Part shown: piece after piece, positions 39,652-48,714 of the stretch | Position numbering within the stretch: the stretch's first letter is position 1 | Layout: every line of letters starts with the position of its first letter | From: Kaistia adipata DSM 17808 | Lineage (GTDB): Bacteria > Pseudomonadota > Alphaproteobacteria > Rhizobiales > Kaistiaceae | DNA length: 64,000 nt | NCBI RefSeq assembly: GCF_000423225.1 | Contig: NZ_KE383991.1 | Coordinates: forward strand, 754,217 to 818,216 | Reading direction: 5' to 3' | Made by a program: the position numbers and the translations under genes | Notes under the pieces: generated by a model | Database searches by the model: none | What the model saw: the letters and a program-made list of their open reading frames with translations, nothing else | What the model was told of the DNA's origin: nothing

Positions 39652-40067
39652 GGCTGTGCTCCCGGAATCCGGGGCCTGGCGGGAGGAAGCGGATTGGCCG
39701 GCGAATGCGGCTTGGCCGCGGCGGCAGGCTTGCCGACGCCGCTGGTGATCAGGCCGTCGAGGCCGGCGACCGGGCTCTCGATCGGCTTCGACGGCACGTC
39801 GGCGAGCGTCGCGATCTGGCGCACTTCGAGCGGCTGCAGATGCAGATAGTCGCCATAGCGCTCGACCAGGCCCTGCAGGCGCGCTGGCTGGTCCAGCACG
39901 CTCCACTCGGCGCTGAGAACGGTCATCAGCTCCTTCTCGCGCGCGATGTCGCGACGCAGCTCCATGACGTGATCGGCAGCGCGACCGGCGCGATCCTTCA
40001 TGACGTAGGTCAGCACCGCGCCGGCGACCATCAAAGCGACCCAGATGACGTTGAGTGCCCTGAGCAT
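39648..40067 (-). CDS. ftsL: Cell division protein FtsL
   Basis: Small bitopic divisome protein that works with FtsB and FtsQ to activate FtsWI. It has 139 residues. A membrane helix lies at about 6-23 (NVIWVALMVAGAVLTYVM), then a leucine-zipper-like coiled coil (LRRDIAREKELMTVLSAEWS) and the conserved LDQPARLQGLVERYGDYLHLQPL. The tail is Pro/Ala-rich. The gene fits by position between rsmH and ftsI, overlapping both (TAATG and ATGA). Confidence 0.92.
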   Translation of the reverse strand: MLRALNVIWVALMVAGAVLTYVMKDRAGRAADHVMELRRDIAREKELMTVLSAEWSVLDQPARLQGLVERYGDYLHLQPLEVRQIATLADVPSKPIESPVAGLDGLITSGVGKPAAAAKPHSPANPLPPARPRIPGAQP

Positions 40068-41086
40068 TACGACCTCGCGGCTTTGAATTCGGGAAGCGCC
40101 GGGACGCCGGCGGCGTGGGCGTCGAACGGGCGCGACGGCGCCTCCGTCCGGATGCCGGCGCGAAGCTTGGCGGAGCGGGCGCGCGGGTTGCGCGCGGTCT
40201 CGGCGTCGCCGGCCACCACCGCGCCCTTGACCGCGAGCGTGAAGGTCGGCGCCGCGACCTCGCGCTCCGGCATGTGGCGCGAGCCCCCCGCCCTCACCTC
40301 GCTCCGCTCCGCGAGGAAGCGCTTGACGATGCGATCCTCGAGCGAATGGAACGAGACGATGACGAGCCGGCCGCCCGGCTTCAGCACGCGCTCGGCCGCC
40401 GCCAGCGCCCGGCCGAGTTCGTCGAGCTCCTGGTTCACGTAGATCCGCAGCGCCTGGAAGGTGCGGGTGGCGGGGTGGATCGGGTCGGTCGGCTTCTTGC
40501 CGACGACGCGCTCGACGAGGCCCGCCAGTTCGCTGGTGCGCAGATAGGGCTTGGCGACGCGGTCCTGCGTGATGGCGCGGGCGACCGCGGCGGCGCGGCG
40601 TTCCTCGCCCAGCACCGAGATGATGCGGGCGAGATCGCGCGCATCCATCGTGTTGACGACGTCGGCGGCGCTCGGGCCTTCCTGGCTCATGCGCATGTCG
40701 AGCGGGCCGTCGAAGCGGAACGAGAAGCCGCGCTCGGCCTCGTCGAGCTGCATCGACGAGACGCCGATGTCGAGCACGACGCCGTCGACCCGCTCATGCC
40801 CCTGTTCGGCGGCGATGGCATCGAGATCGCCAAAGCGGCCATGCGCCAGCCTGAGGCGGCCGCCGAACTCGGCGACCAGCGCCTGGCCGTCGGCGATGGC
40901 GTTCGGATCGCGATCAATGCCGATGACATTCGCGCCGGCGCCGAGGATGGCGCGGCTGTAACCGCCGAGACCGAACGTGCCGTCGACGACGACCTCGCCC
41001 GGCTTCGGGGCCAGGTAGCGCAGGACCTCGTCCAGCAGGACCGGAACGTGGCGGTCGGCGCCGCCCTGATGTGACGTTGCGCTCAT
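40067..41086 (-). CDS. rsmH: 16S rRNA (cytosine(1402)-N(4))-methyltransferase
   Basis: SAM-dependent methyltransferase acting on C1402 of 16S rRNA, also called MraW. The ATG at 41086 ([20 protein letters not shown]) overlaps the mraZ stop by four bases and has GGAGGGA upstream; 339 residues. The longer open frame into mraZ is out of frame with mraZ and is not coding. Landmarks are [50 protein letters not shown] and the C-terminal [19 protein letters not shown] and [15 protein letters not shown]. Confidence 0.97.
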   Translation of the reverse strand: MSATSHQGGADRHVPVLLDEVLRYLAPKPGEVVVDGTFGLGGYSRAILGAGANVIGIDRDPNAIADGQALVAEFGGRLRLAHGRFGDLDAIAAEQGHERVDGVVLDIGVSSMQLDEAERGFSFRFDGPLDMRMSQEGPSAADVVNTMDARDLARIISVLGEERRAAAVARAITQDRVAKPYLRTSELAGLVERVVGKKPTDPIHPATRTFQALRIYVNQELDELGRALAAAERVLKPGGRLVIVSFHSLEDRIVKRFLAERSEVRAGGSRHMPEREVAAPTFTLAVKGAVVAGDAETARNPRARSAKLRAGIRTEAPSRPFDAHAAGVPALPEFKAARS

Positions 41087-41553
41087 TCCGTCCCTCCCGA
41101 CGCGCGTAGGCCGGAGCCCAGGCGGCGGCGCAGTTCGCGCACGCGGCTCTTGGCCTCGTCCCGATAGGCGACGAAACGGTCCGGTTCCCAGATCTGGAAC
41201 TTGTAGCCCTGGCCGACGAAGGTCACCGTGTCGCGGATGCCGGCATGCGCCTTGATCGCCTCCGACAGCGCCACGCGCCCCTCCGGATCGACCTTCAGCA
41301 CCTCGCTCTCGCCGATCAGCGTCGTCGAGAGAAACTCGTGATCCTCGGAAAACGGCTCGAACAGGGCCAGGCTGGAGCGGATCTGCGTCACGAGGCGATT
41401 GCCCCCGGCATCCACGGCGTTCTGGTCCAGCGTCGGGCAGCAATAGAGCCCCTCGAAGCCGTCGCGCGCCAGCACGGCACGAAACGAAGCGGGGATCGAG
41501 ACCCGCCCCTTCGAGTCCAGCCTGTTGGTGAAGGTTGAAACGAATTCTTCCAT
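41083..41553 (-). CDS. mraZ: Transcriptional regulator MraZ
   Basis: DNA-binding regulator at the head of the dcw cluster, known in E. coli and Mollicutes to bind spaced direct repeats in its own promoter. It has 156 residues, with two SpoVT/AbrB-like swapped-hairpin halves. The first carries [18 protein letters not shown] and the second [20 protein letters not shown], the pair of DxKGRV/DxEGRV motifs typical of MraZ. ATG at 41553 is taken; a GTG directly before it is possible. Its promoter, about 170 bases upstream, holds four boxes (see 41724-41758). Confidence 0.96.
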   Translation of the reverse strand: MEEFVSTFTNRLDSKGRVSIPASFRAVLARDGFEGLYCCPTLDQNAVDAGGNRLVTQIRSSLALFEPFSEDHEFLSTTLIGESEVLKVDPEGRVALSEAIKAHAGIRDTVTFVGQGYKFQIWEPDRFVAYRDEAKSRVRELRRRLGSGLRASGGTE

Positions 41554-41723
41554 CACCCTTCGCGCCGGCGCCCCTCTCAAAATTGCCCATTGGCGATCCG
41601 CCCGCTTGAAGCGGCTGGAACTCACCCAATGGACGCAGACTGGAAACAACACCCCGGCGTGCCACGCCGCCCTGCGTGCCGACCCGCAAAAGTCGGTCGC
41701 AGCGCCCTCGAACCGGGATGATT

Positions 41724-41758
41724 TGGGATATCATGGGCAAATATGGGCGTCAATGGAA
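41724..41758 (-). promoter_or_regulatory. mraZ operon promoter overlaid by MraZ boxes
   Basis: On the minus strand TTGACG (-35, 41748-41753) and TATCCC (-10, 41725-41730) are 17 bases apart. On the plus strand the same DNA reads TGGGA (41724-41728), TGGGC (41734-41738), TGGGC (41744-41748) and a weaker TGGAA (41754-41758), each exactly ten bases from the last. This matches the TGGGN boxes with five-base spacers bound by E. coli MraZ. A GAATC methylation site (41756-41760) adjoins the -35. The boxes span the whole promoter, so bound MraZ should block RNA polymerase. Confidence 0.8.
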
Positions 41759-41980
41759 TCGGCCCCCACGACAGGCGGAAGCGCACGCCTGATCACACCC
41801 TGTTAGCCTTAATTTTCCGTAGCTTTTTCAAGGAAGGCCGGCGGAAAACGCGGCGCGCGCCGACGACCGGGCCAGCAGGCAAGGACGCACGCGACCAACG
41901 GCGTGCTGCCGCACGCGGCCGCGCAGGCCGGCGGCGCCGCGCGAAGCGCGGCGTAGCAAGGAAGTTTGGAGAAGGAAAAT
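41759..41980. other. Spacer between the mraZ promoter and rnpB 3' end
   Basis: No gene is supported here. Together with the mraZ leader (41554-41723) it makes a 427-base stretch without coding. An AT-rich island around 41805-41835 (TTAATTTTCCGTAGC) could be an upstream element. Two small GC-rich stems are visible near 41900-41955. T-rich sequence right after rnpB (ATTTTCCTTCTCC on the minus strand) probably ends that RNA. Confidence 0.35.
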
Positions 41981-42372
41981 GCCAGCCGGCCTATAAGCCG
42001 GGTTCTGTAGGGCGGCGGCGAACCGCCGCGTGACGACCATTCATCTGGGACGCCCGTTGCCGGGACGCCTCTCGCGACCAACCCGGGCGACTAGCCTGGA
42101 AACAGGCAGGGCTTGCGCCCGCGTCGCCCCTATTCGGTCTTGCTCCCGGTGGGGTTTGCCGTGCCGTTCCCATTGCTGGGCCCGCGGTGGGCTCTTACCC
42201 CACCCTTTCACCCTTACCCGCCGCGCGAACGCAGGGGCGGTTTGCTTTCTGTGGCACTTTCCCTGGGGTTGCCCCCGCCGGGCGTTACCCGGCACCGTGT
42301 TTCCATGGAGCCCGGACTTTCCTCCCCTGCAACCTTTCGGTTTCGCAGCAGCGGTCGTCCGGCCGACTGGCA
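41981..42372 (-). ncRNA. rnpB: RNase P RNA, bacterial class A
   Basis: Catalytic RNA of RNase P, which trims the 5' ends of tRNAs. On the minus strand the universal P4/J signature AGGGGAGGAAAGTCCGGGCT is present near the 5' end, ACGGTGCCGGGTAACGCCCG follows, then GAAAGTGCCACAGAAAGCAA with the usual alphaproteobacterial layout. The 3' part contains ACAGAACCCGGCTTATAGGC, the GGTT-type tRNA-CCA binding and P4 partner region. The ends are estimated: the 5' end from the promoter spacing, the 3' end from the final stem and the T-rich run. The position next to mraZ is conserved in this order. Confidence 0.95.
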
Positions 42373-42378
42373 GTGGGG

Positions 42379-42407
42379 GGCTTACGAGGGTGACGGGTGC
42401 GGGTCAA
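42379..42407 (-). promoter_or_regulatory. rnpB promoter
   Basis: On the minus strand TTGACC (42402-42407) and TAAGCC (42379-42384) are exactly 17 bases apart, and the predicted start, about seven bases further, coincides with the expected 5' end of the RNase P RNA. Confidence 0.65.
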
Positions 42408-42577
42408 GCCCGCAGACGCGGTCACTCGACCCGACACCCCGTCCCGAGCCCGATCCGAACACAAAAGCGTCCGCGACCGGCCGGGAGAACGGAGCCCGTC
42501 GGGCTCCGGCGTGGCCGCGGGCCCGAAACGGGCGCTCGCGGCGCACGAAGCATTCATGCCGGCGGACCGGCCTCGCC

Positions 42578-43078
42578 TCAGTTCGAGGCGATGATCTGCT
42601 GGACCTTGCCGCAGTAGCGCAGCGGGCCCTTGCTCATGCGGGTGGCGCCATGGCCGCCATTGTACTTCAGGATCGTGCCGCAGAGGTCGCCGCCGGCGAG
42701 CTTGCGCGCCTGGCCGAGATACTTCATGCCGAACTTGATGTTGGTGGCGGGGTCGTAGAGCGCCTTGGCGGAGCCCGAATAGCCCATGCCGCGCGCCGTC
42801 TGCAGGCGGATCTGCATCAGCCCGATCTCGCCGACGCTGCCGGTCACGTTGGGATTGTAGTTGCTTTCAACCGTGACGACGGCGTGGGCCAGCGACAGCG
42901 GAACATTGTTGGCGGCGGCATGGGTCTTGATCAGTGCATCGTAGCGGCTGCGCTCGGCAGCAGCGACCCGGGTTTCGTTCGACTTCAGGATACGCTTCGA
43001 CTGGGCCGAGGCGGGCGAGATGGCGAGGGCGCTGCTAGCAACGAGGACGGCCAAAGCGAGAACGCTGAACTTCTTCAT
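42578..43078 (-). CDS. Secreted lytic transglycosylase (SLT domain)
   Basis: Cleaves peptidoglycan between MurNAc and GlcNAc in the periplasm. It has 166 residues with a signal peptide (MKKFSVLALAVLVASSALA). The SLT fold spans about 44-160. The catalytic glutamate is Glu71 in VVTVESNYNP; the next motifs are GEIGLMQIRLQTARGMGY, LYDPATNIKFGMKYL and the C-terminal LKYNGGHGATRM. It is a small one-domain member. It lies upstream of rnpB on the same strand, close to an amidase gene, so wall-turnover genes cluster here. Confidence 0.93.
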   Translation of the reverse strand: MKKFSVLALAVLVASSALAISPASAQSKRILKSNETRVAAAERSRYDALIKTHAAANNVPLSLAHAVVTVESNYNPNVTGSVGEIGLMQIRLQTARGMGYSGSAKALYDPATNIKFGMKYLGQARKLAGGDLCGTILKYNGGHGATRMSKGPLRYCGKVQQIIASN

Positions 43079-43221
43079 ACTTGGGGGTAAACTCTCATCA
43101 TTGAAGATGGAGCATCGTTTCGCCGCCCAAGAGTCCCGAAATGGGGCACTGGAACTAAAATCAGATTACAGACTTTAACAATCCGTGATCGCCATTCCGG
43201 CGCCCGTTTTCCTTTGCCGGC

Positions 43222-44007
43222 TCAGGGATTTTCGCCTGCCGCTACGGCACCTTCCGCCCTCTTCGTCAGGCCTCGCGCCAGCCTGTGCAGCGTCGCGATC
43301 GTCGAGGAATCAGCGATTCCGTCGACCCGCTCCGGCCGGAAATGGCGCTGGAACGCCGTCACCACCAGTTCGGTGGCCATATCGTAAACACCAGTGATCT
43401 GAAGGGGATAGCCATAAAGCGCCAGCATGGCCTGGAGGGCCTCGATCGGCGCCCCATTTTCACCGAGGCAAAAAAAACGGCCACCGCGAATCGGTTCCGG
43501 CTCGACGTAATGACCTACCCCAGCGGCGGCAAGGCGCGCCCAGGGAAACTTCTCGCCAGGGTCGCGCTTGCGGTCCGGCGCAATGTCCGAGTGCGCAAGG
43601 ATTCGTTCCGGACGAATGCCGTGTCGAGCGCAAATGTCGCATGCGAGCGCGATGACCGCGTCGACCTGGACATCGGGAAAATCGGGGTAGCCGTGATCAT
43701 GGCCGCGATTGGCGATCTCGATCCCGACCGACCGGGAGTTGAGATCGCCCTCGCCGTGCCATGACGAAACGCCCGCATGCCAGGCCCGGTCGCGCTCCGC
43801 GACGAGCTGGGTGATGGTGCCGTCCTCGGCCACGACATAGTGGCAGGAGACGCTGGAGGCCGGGTCGCAGAGCAGGTCGATGGCGGCTTCCGCGCTCTTC
43901 ATGTCGGTGTAGTGGAGCACCAGCATGTCGATGGCGAGCCCCTCGGCGCGCGCGCCGAAATTCGGCGAGGGCCGCCAGGCAAAGCCCGGCAATGCGACGT
44001 CGGTCAT
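43222..44007 (-). CDS. N-acetylmuramoyl-L-alanine amidase, AmiD-like (Amidase_2 plus PG-binding domain)
   Basis: Zinc amidase that splits the bond between MurNAc and L-Ala. The second of two adjacent ATGs (44007) is best spaced from GGAG, giving 261 residues. Zinc ligands are His32 (VLHYTD), His139 (LAHSDIAPDRKRDPG) and Asp149, and the likely catalytic Glu97 is in SVGIEIANRG. A peptidoglycan-binding domain follows at about 180-245 (ALQAMLALYGYPLQITGVYD). No signal peptide is visible, unlike the E. coli lipoprotein AmiD, so it may recycle anhydro-muropeptides in the cytoplasm like AmpD, or be exported in an unseen way. It follows the DjlA-like gene by 28 bases. Confidence 0.9.
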   Translation of the reverse strand: MTDVALPGFAWRPSPNFGARAEGLAIDMLVLHYTDMKSAEAAIDLLCDPASSVSCHYVVAEDGTITQLVAERDRAWHAGVSSWHGEGDLNSRSVGIEIANRGHDHGYPDFPDVQVDAVIALACDICARHGIRPERILAHSDIAPDRKRDPGEKFPWARLAAAGVGHYVEPEPIRGGRFFCLGENGAPIEALQAMLALYGYPLQITGVYDMATELVVTAFQRHFRPERVDGIADSSTIATLHRLARGLTKRAEGAVAAGENP

Positions 44008-44035
44008 CATGTCTCCATCAGGTGGCGGCCGAAGC

Positions 44036-44752
44036 TCAGGCGAAGGCCCGCTCGCGGCGAATGCGGTCATAGGCGCCGTTCAGCGCGGCGAGCTTCGCCG
44101 TGGCGATGGCGAGGAACTCGGCCGGCACGCCGCGCGCGATCAGCTTGTCGGGATGGGTCTCGGCGACGATGCGGCGATAGTGCCGCTTCACCTCGTCATT
44201 GGTGGCGTCGCGGTCGATGCCGAGGATCAGGTACGGGTCGCCCTCCTCCGGCACGATATGGCGGCTCGTGATGCGGGCGAAGGCGGCCTCGCGAATGCCG
44301 AAGATCGTCGCCACCTGGTCGAGGAAGGCGAGCTCGGCCTCGTGCACCATGCCGTCGGCCTTGGCGATGTGGAACAGCCCGTCGATGATGTCCTCGAACA
44401 CGGGCGAGCCCTTGTCGAACAGGCTGGCGAGCTTGCGCGCATAGGCGTCGAAGCCGGCGACGTCCTGCTTGGCGAGGTTGAACAGCCGCGCCACGTTCTG
44501 GTGCTCGGCCGGCGGGATCTCGAACAGTTCCTCGAACGCCGCCACCTCATGCGGCGTGACGACGCCGTCGGCCTTCGCCATTTTCGCCGACAGCGCGATC
44601 ATCGACACGGAGAACGCCACCTGGCGCCGGTCCTCGGGCGAGCCGAGCAGCGCCGTGCGCACGGTTTCGATGAGCGCGTCCAGCGCCTGACCGATGGTGC
44701 AGGAGCCGGGCAGCTGCCGGATGAGATCGCCGAGTCGTTGCCAGATTGTCAT
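44036..44752 (-). CDS. DjlA-like co-chaperone: TerB-like domain plus C-terminal J domain
   Basis: Predicted partner of DnaK. It has 238 residues. A TerB/TerD-associated helical domain spans about 45-150 (FSVSMIALSAKMAKADGVVT, GLFHIAKADGMVHEAELAFL; the paired KADG repeats are typical). A J domain spans about 172-235, starting with DPYLILGIDRDATNDEVKRH and carrying the essential His-Pro-Asp at 200-202. E. coli DjlA has an N-terminal membrane helix; here none is obvious, so it is likely soluble. It lies upstream of the amidase gene in a conserved neighbourhood. Confidence 0.88.
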   Translation of the reverse strand: MTIWQRLGDLIRQLPGSCTIGQALDALIETVRTALLGSPEDRRQVAFSVSMIALSAKMAKADGVVTPHEVAAFEELFEIPPAEHQNVARLFNLAKQDVAGFDAYARKLASLFDKGSPVFEDIIDGLFHIAKADGMVHEAELAFLDQVATIFGIREAAFARITSRHIVPEEGDPYLILGIDRDATNDEVKRHYRRIVAETHPDKLIARGVPAEFLAIATAKLAALNGAYDRIRRERAFA

Positions 44753-44857
44753 CGCCAGAGAATAGGCGACCCGATGCCGCCGCGCGAGAGTCAGGGTGTC
44801 GCGCAGGAAAGCGATCCACCGGCAGCGCGCCGCTCCGTCGCGCGCCAGGCGCGGCCG

Positions 44858-47530
44858 CTAGTCGATCTCCAGCAGGCTGACCTTGCGGGCGACGGAAACG
44901 GCGAGGCTGCGCCGGCCGACCCCGAGCTTGGCGTAGAGATTCTTCAGATGGAACTTGACCGTCGCCTCGGTCAGGCCGAGATCGCGGGCGATCTCCTTGT
45001 TGGTCGCGTCGCGGGCCAGGAACTCCAGAACCTCCGCCTCGCGCACGCTGAGGAGCTCGGTGCCGAGGCGTGGCTGCGCCGCCTTGACCTGGTGGAAGGC
45101 GCCGGCGATGCGGCTGACGAACTCGGCCGTCTTCGGGCTGAAGGCGGAGAGGCCGAACCGTCGGACGATGCCGCGCACGGCCAGCGACAGCGGCCGCCCT
45201 TCGTCGAGAAAGATCTGCAGGCAATCCTGCGGCCGCGCCAGGGCGATCGAGCGCTGCAGCGCGGCAAGCGCATCCTCCATCCGCCCGGCCGCCCAATAGG
45301 CCTCGATCGCCACGACGGTGCCGGCGAGCACGTGCCAGCCATGCTCCGCCGCCGTCGCCTCGGCGACCAAGTGCTCGACGCGCCGCACGGCGGCGCCGGT
45401 CTCGCCCGTACGCGCCAGAAGCCGCGCCGCCACGACGGTCGCGTCGCTCCATTCGCGCCAGGTCGGCCAGGCGGCGGCGTCGTCGAGATCCGGCATGGCG
45501 GCGACAAGCTGGCCGGCCGATTCCACCAGCCCCGCCCGCGTCAGCAGCTCCGCCCGCAGGATCGCGACGGCAAGCTTCAGCCGGGGCAGGTCGCGCTCGA
45601 TCGCCACTTCCTCGGCGCGGTCGAGCACGCCCTGCGCCGCCTCGATGCCGACAAGCCCCATCTGCGCCCGCGCCAGCGTGCCGAAGCCGCGCACGAAGAG
45701 ATCGACCCAGCCCTCGCCGCGCGCGAGATAGGGCACGTCCTCGGTCATCATCTTCGCCGCGGCCGCGACCTCGGCCTGCTGGTAGAGCGCCTCGGCGAGC
45801 GGCAGGTGGACGATCGCCATCAGGCTGCGGTCGCTCCACTGGGTGCGCTGCGCCAGCTCCTCCGCCTCGCGCGCCAGCAGCAGCGCCGCCGACGGCCGTC
45901 CCATCAGCATCGTCACCAGCGCCAGGTGGATCAGCATGAAGATCTGCGGATAGGCGGCGCGCTCCTCGCGGTAGCAGGCGAGCGAACGCAGCGCGTTGGT
46001 GCGCGCCTTGTCGAGATTGCCCCGCCTGGTGTGGACGATGCAGAGATGATTGTAGAGCCAGCCCCGGTCCCAGGTGTCCTTCGGGCCAAAGCGCCGCAGC
46101 AGCCGCTCGAGCTCCAGTATCTGCGTGTCGTCGAGGCCGCAATCCTCGTAGATGTCGACCATCCCCTCGATGTGCTCGTAGTCGAGTTCGGAATGCGACC
46201 CGTTCTCGTCGAGCGCACCGATTTCATCGGACTCGCGCAGGTCGACGATGATCTCGCGCGCCGCACGGATACGGCCGCGCTTGGCAAGCACGAGCGCGTA
46301 GATCAGCTTCAGGCTCGGCGAGCGATAGATGTCCGCGGTCGGAATGTTGTCGATCAGCCGCTCCAGCACCGTGTGACCGGCGCGCAGGAAGATGTTGACG
46401 CCGCCCGCCTGGCGGATGGTCTCGGTCGCCAGCGCGAAATCGCCGGCGCGCGAGGCATGGGTCACCGCCTTCTCGAGATGGTTGCGGGCGGCGAACCAGC
46501 AGGCGGCGCTCGAATGCAGCGCCGAGACGCGCTCGGACGGGTGCAGCTGCAATTGCAGGGAGAAGGTGGCGCGCAGCACCGGATGCAGGCGGAACCAGCC
46601 CGGCCGCTGGTCGACCGGCACGATGATCGGCGCGAACTCCTCCAGCTCGCGCACCGAGCGCTGCTCGACCGCGATACCGGCGAGATGCGAGGCGAGGTCG
46701 AGCGGAAAGTCGGCGAGGATCGAGCAGACCGTCAACGCCTCGCGCATGTCGGGCGGGATGCGCGGCACGATCTCCTCGAACACGAAGTCGCGGAAGGTGC
46801 GATGGGTCCCGGTGACGATCTCGGCCCGCTCGCGCGGGTCCTGGGTCCCGGAAAGCAGCGGCACGGCGAGCTGGACCAGCGCCGGCCAGCCGCCGGTCAG
46901 CTCCGCGAAGGCGTCGAAATCGGCCGCCGACAGCCGCTTGCCGACGAGCCGCCGCATCTCGGCATGGGTAAAGGCGAGCTCGCTCGAGAGCAGCTCGGTC
47001 AGGAAGCCGCGCAGCCGGAAGCGCGACAAGGGGATTTCCGGCCTGCTGCTGGAGCCGATCACCACGCGCACATTGTCGGGGAGCTGGCGAAAGAAGGTGG
47101 AACAGCAGGAGAGGAACGGCTCGCCGCCCGCCGTCTGGAACTCGTCGAGGAAGAGCACGACGCGCTCACCGCCATGGGCGAGTCGCTCGAGCAGCCGCTG
47201 GGTCGCGGCGATCACCTCGTCGCCGCGCGCCAGACGCAACCCGAGCGACGCGGCGATGCCGTCGAGAAAGACGAACGGATCGGCATCGGCCGGCGCGACG
47301 GTGAGCCAGCCGAAGCGATCGCCCGGCTCCCGGAGCGTCTCGAAGGCGCCGGCCAGGAGTTCCGTCTTGCCGAAACCCGGCGGCGCCTGGAGCACGACGA
47401 TCTGGCCGGCGATGCCCTGCCGGATGCGGTCGATGAGAAAGGGTCTGGGAATGGCGTCGCCGAAGCGCCGCGGCACATGATTGCGTCGTGGCGCTTCGGC
47501 GGAAAGATCGAAGACAGGCAGTGCCGTCAT
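44858..47530 (-). CDS. Large MalT-like LuxR-family transcriptional regulator (STAND ATPase)
   Basis: ATP-dependent transcription activator that binds a small-molecule inducer. It has 890 residues. The NTPase domain starts with IVVLQAPPGFGKTELLAG (Walker A, residues 49-56) and a Walker B-like ERVVLFLDEFQTAGG near 130. Long helical repeats resembling TPR/MalT sensor units fill the middle (about 330-820). The C-terminal LuxR HTH is LSVREAEVLEFLARDATNKE followed by GLTEATVKFHLKNLYAKLGV. It is the last gene of the minus-strand catabolic cluster, 97 bases after the second DUF917 gene, so it is the likely regulator of that cluster and perhaps senses its substrate. Confidence 0.9.
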   Translation of the reverse strand: MTALPVFDLSAEAPRRNHVPRRFGDAIPRPFLIDRIRQGIAGQIVVLQAPPGFGKTELLAGAFETLREPGDRFGWLTVAPADADPFVFLDGIAASLGLRLARGDEVIAATQRLLERLAHGGERVVLFLDEFQTAGGEPFLSCCSTFFRQLPDNVRVVIGSSSRPEIPLSRFRLRGFLTELLSSELAFTHAEMRRLVGKRLSAADFDAFAELTGGWPALVQLAVPLLSGTQDPRERAEIVTGTHRTFRDFVFEEIVPRIPPDMREALTVCSILADFPLDLASHLAGIAVEQRSVRELEEFAPIIVPVDQRPGWFRLHPVLRATFSLQLQLHPSERVSALHSSAACWFAARNHLEKAVTHASRAGDFALATETIRQAGGVNIFLRAGHTVLERLIDNIPTADIYRSPSLKLIYALVLAKRGRIRAAREIIVDLRESDEIGALDENGSHSELDYEHIEGMVDIYEDCGLDDTQILELERLLRRFGPKDTWDRGWLYNHLCIVHTRRGNLDKARTNALRSLACYREERAAYPQIFMLIHLALVTMLMGRPSAALLLAREAEELAQRTQWSDRSLMAIVHLPLAEALYQQAEVAAAAKMMTEDVPYLARGEGWVDLFVRGFGTLARAQMGLVGIEAAQGVLDRAEEVAIERDLPRLKLAVAILRAELLTRAGLVESAGQLVAAMPDLDDAAAWPTWREWSDATVVAARLLARTGETGAAVRRVEHLVAEATAAEHGWHVLAGTVVAIEAYWAAGRMEDALAALQRSIALARPQDCLQIFLDEGRPLSLAVRGIVRRFGLSAFSPKTAEFVSRIAGAFHQVKAAQPRLGTELLSVREAEVLEFLARDATNKEIARDLGLTEATVKFHLKNLYAKLGVGRRSLAVSVARKVSLLEID

Positions 47531-47627
47531 GGGATCCGGAACACAGTGTGTCTACGCGAGCAACTGAATTTCACCCTTGCTGGGATCCGAGTATAACGGC
47601 GCTTCCGCGATGCACCAGAGGCCGGGC

Positions 47628-48713
47628 TCAGAGACCGAGGCCGACATAGTCATGCTTCAGCCCGAAGGCGCGCGGGCCGAATACCTCCAGGGCCTCGGGC
47701 GTGCGCATGATCGGCGGCACGCGCACGGCCAGAACGTTGACCCGCTGGCCATAGCGCAGACGTTCGGTGAGGATCGGCTCCGACGTGTCGACGTCGAGCA
47801 GGCAGATCAGGTCCGGCACGATCGCCAGCACGTCACTGCCCTGCTCCACCACCAGGTTCTCGTTCTGGATACGGATCCGCATCGGTTCACCACCGCCGAA
47901 CGGCTCGATCGTGACGATCCCGACCGACCAGCCGTTCTCCATGCGCCGTGACACGTCCGTCACCTTGCCGGAGCCGATGATGCGCGCCTCCTCGTAGTGG
48001 GTCGTCGCGAAGAACTCGATCAGTGCCTTGATCATGTCCTGGTGGTTCTCGCGCGCCTCGCGCAGCGTGCGGCCGATGCCGATCGCCAGCGACACGGTGC
48101 CGGGAACCGAGACGCGACGGGCGGTCTCGCCATCCATGCCGTAATTGGCGATGTAGGCCTGTCCGCCCATGCGGATGGTGATGCCGCGCGCGATCCACTC
48201 TGCCTTGGCGGCGGACTGCGTGGTGATGATGCCGCAATTGCCCTGCTCGTCGGCGATCGCCACTGGCGCGGCCGGCACGCCATAGACGTTGAAGGTCTCC
48301 ATCTCGAGCTGCGGGAAGGCGCGGCCCATGCCGTCGGCATCGACCAGCGGCAGGCCGCGCTGGGCGGCGATCATCACCGGTGTCGTCGAATTGACGCCGC
48401 CCGCCTCGAACGGCATGACGGCCTCGATCTTGTAGCCGACATGCGCCTCGTAGGTGTCGAAGGCGAGGCCGAGCTCTTCCCCGGACGCGATCTTCTCGAT
48501 CAGGATGGTCGGCGCCCCCATGGCGCCGCAAGTCAGCACCTTCGTGGCGTCCGGCAGGTCCTCGAGCTGGATCAACGGCACGGGGCCGAACTGCTCGATG
48601 GCGTTGCGCGCCAACAGCTTGCCGATATAGGGGTCGCCGCCGCCGCCGGTTCCCAGCACCGCCGCGCCAAGGGCGAGATCGTCGAGGTCGTCGAGCGTGA
48701 TATGCGTGATCAT
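47628..48713 (-). CDS. DUF917 family protein, paralogue 2
   Basis: Protein of the DUF917 family, recently associated with S-methyl-thiohydantoin desulfurase-type domains and usually found next to hydantoinase/oxoprolinase genes. The ATG at 48713 (MITHITLDDL) is one base after the preceding stop; 361 residues. The N-terminal Gly-rich LGAAVLGTGGGGDPYIGKLL is the family signature, with CGAMGAPTILIEKI, GGVNSTTPVMIAAQRGLPLV and DADGMGRAFPQLEMETFNVY. The C-terminal half has RIRIQNENLVV and IMRTPEALEVFGPRAFGL. It is clearly homologous to the neighbouring gene throughout. The exact reaction is not established. Confidence 0.85.
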   Translation of the reverse strand: MITHITLDDLDDLALGAAVLGTGGGGDPYIGKLLARNAIEQFGPVPLIQLEDLPDATKVLTCGAMGAPTILIEKIASGEELGLAFDTYEAHVGYKIEAVMPFEAGGVNSTTPVMIAAQRGLPLVDADGMGRAFPQLEMETFNVYGVPAAPVAIADEQGNCGIITTQSAAKAEWIARGITIRMGGQAYIANYGMDGETARRVSVPGTVSLAIGIGRTLREARENHQDMIKALIEFFATTHYEEARIIGSGKVTDVSRRMENGWSVGIVTIEPFGGGEPMRIRIQNENLVVEQGSDVLAIVPDLICLLDVDTSEPILTERLRYGQRVNVLAVRVPPIMRTPEALEVFGPRAFGLKHDYVGLGL

Positions 48714-48714
48714 G

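Noticed and set aside
40067-41740. A single 557-codon frame covering rsmH and mraZ, which looked like a fusion
   Set aside because: The N-terminal third is the wrong frame of mraZ. MraZ itself is intact in its own frame, and rsmH has a good start at 41086 overlapping the mraZ stop.
41800-41840. TTAA-containing AT-rich spot near rnpB considered as a CtrA box
   Set aside because: Only about five of eight consensus positions match in either orientation, and no promoter boxes are suitably placed.
42030-43090. Several plus-strand frames across 42.0-43.1 kb
   Set aside because: They run antisense through RNase P RNA and the lytic transglycosylase gene. The RNA signature is decisive.
43925-47596. 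A 1223-codon open frame on the plus strand
   Set aside because: Antisense to the amidase, DjlA-like and LuxR-type genes, with the same biased composition and no recognisable domain.
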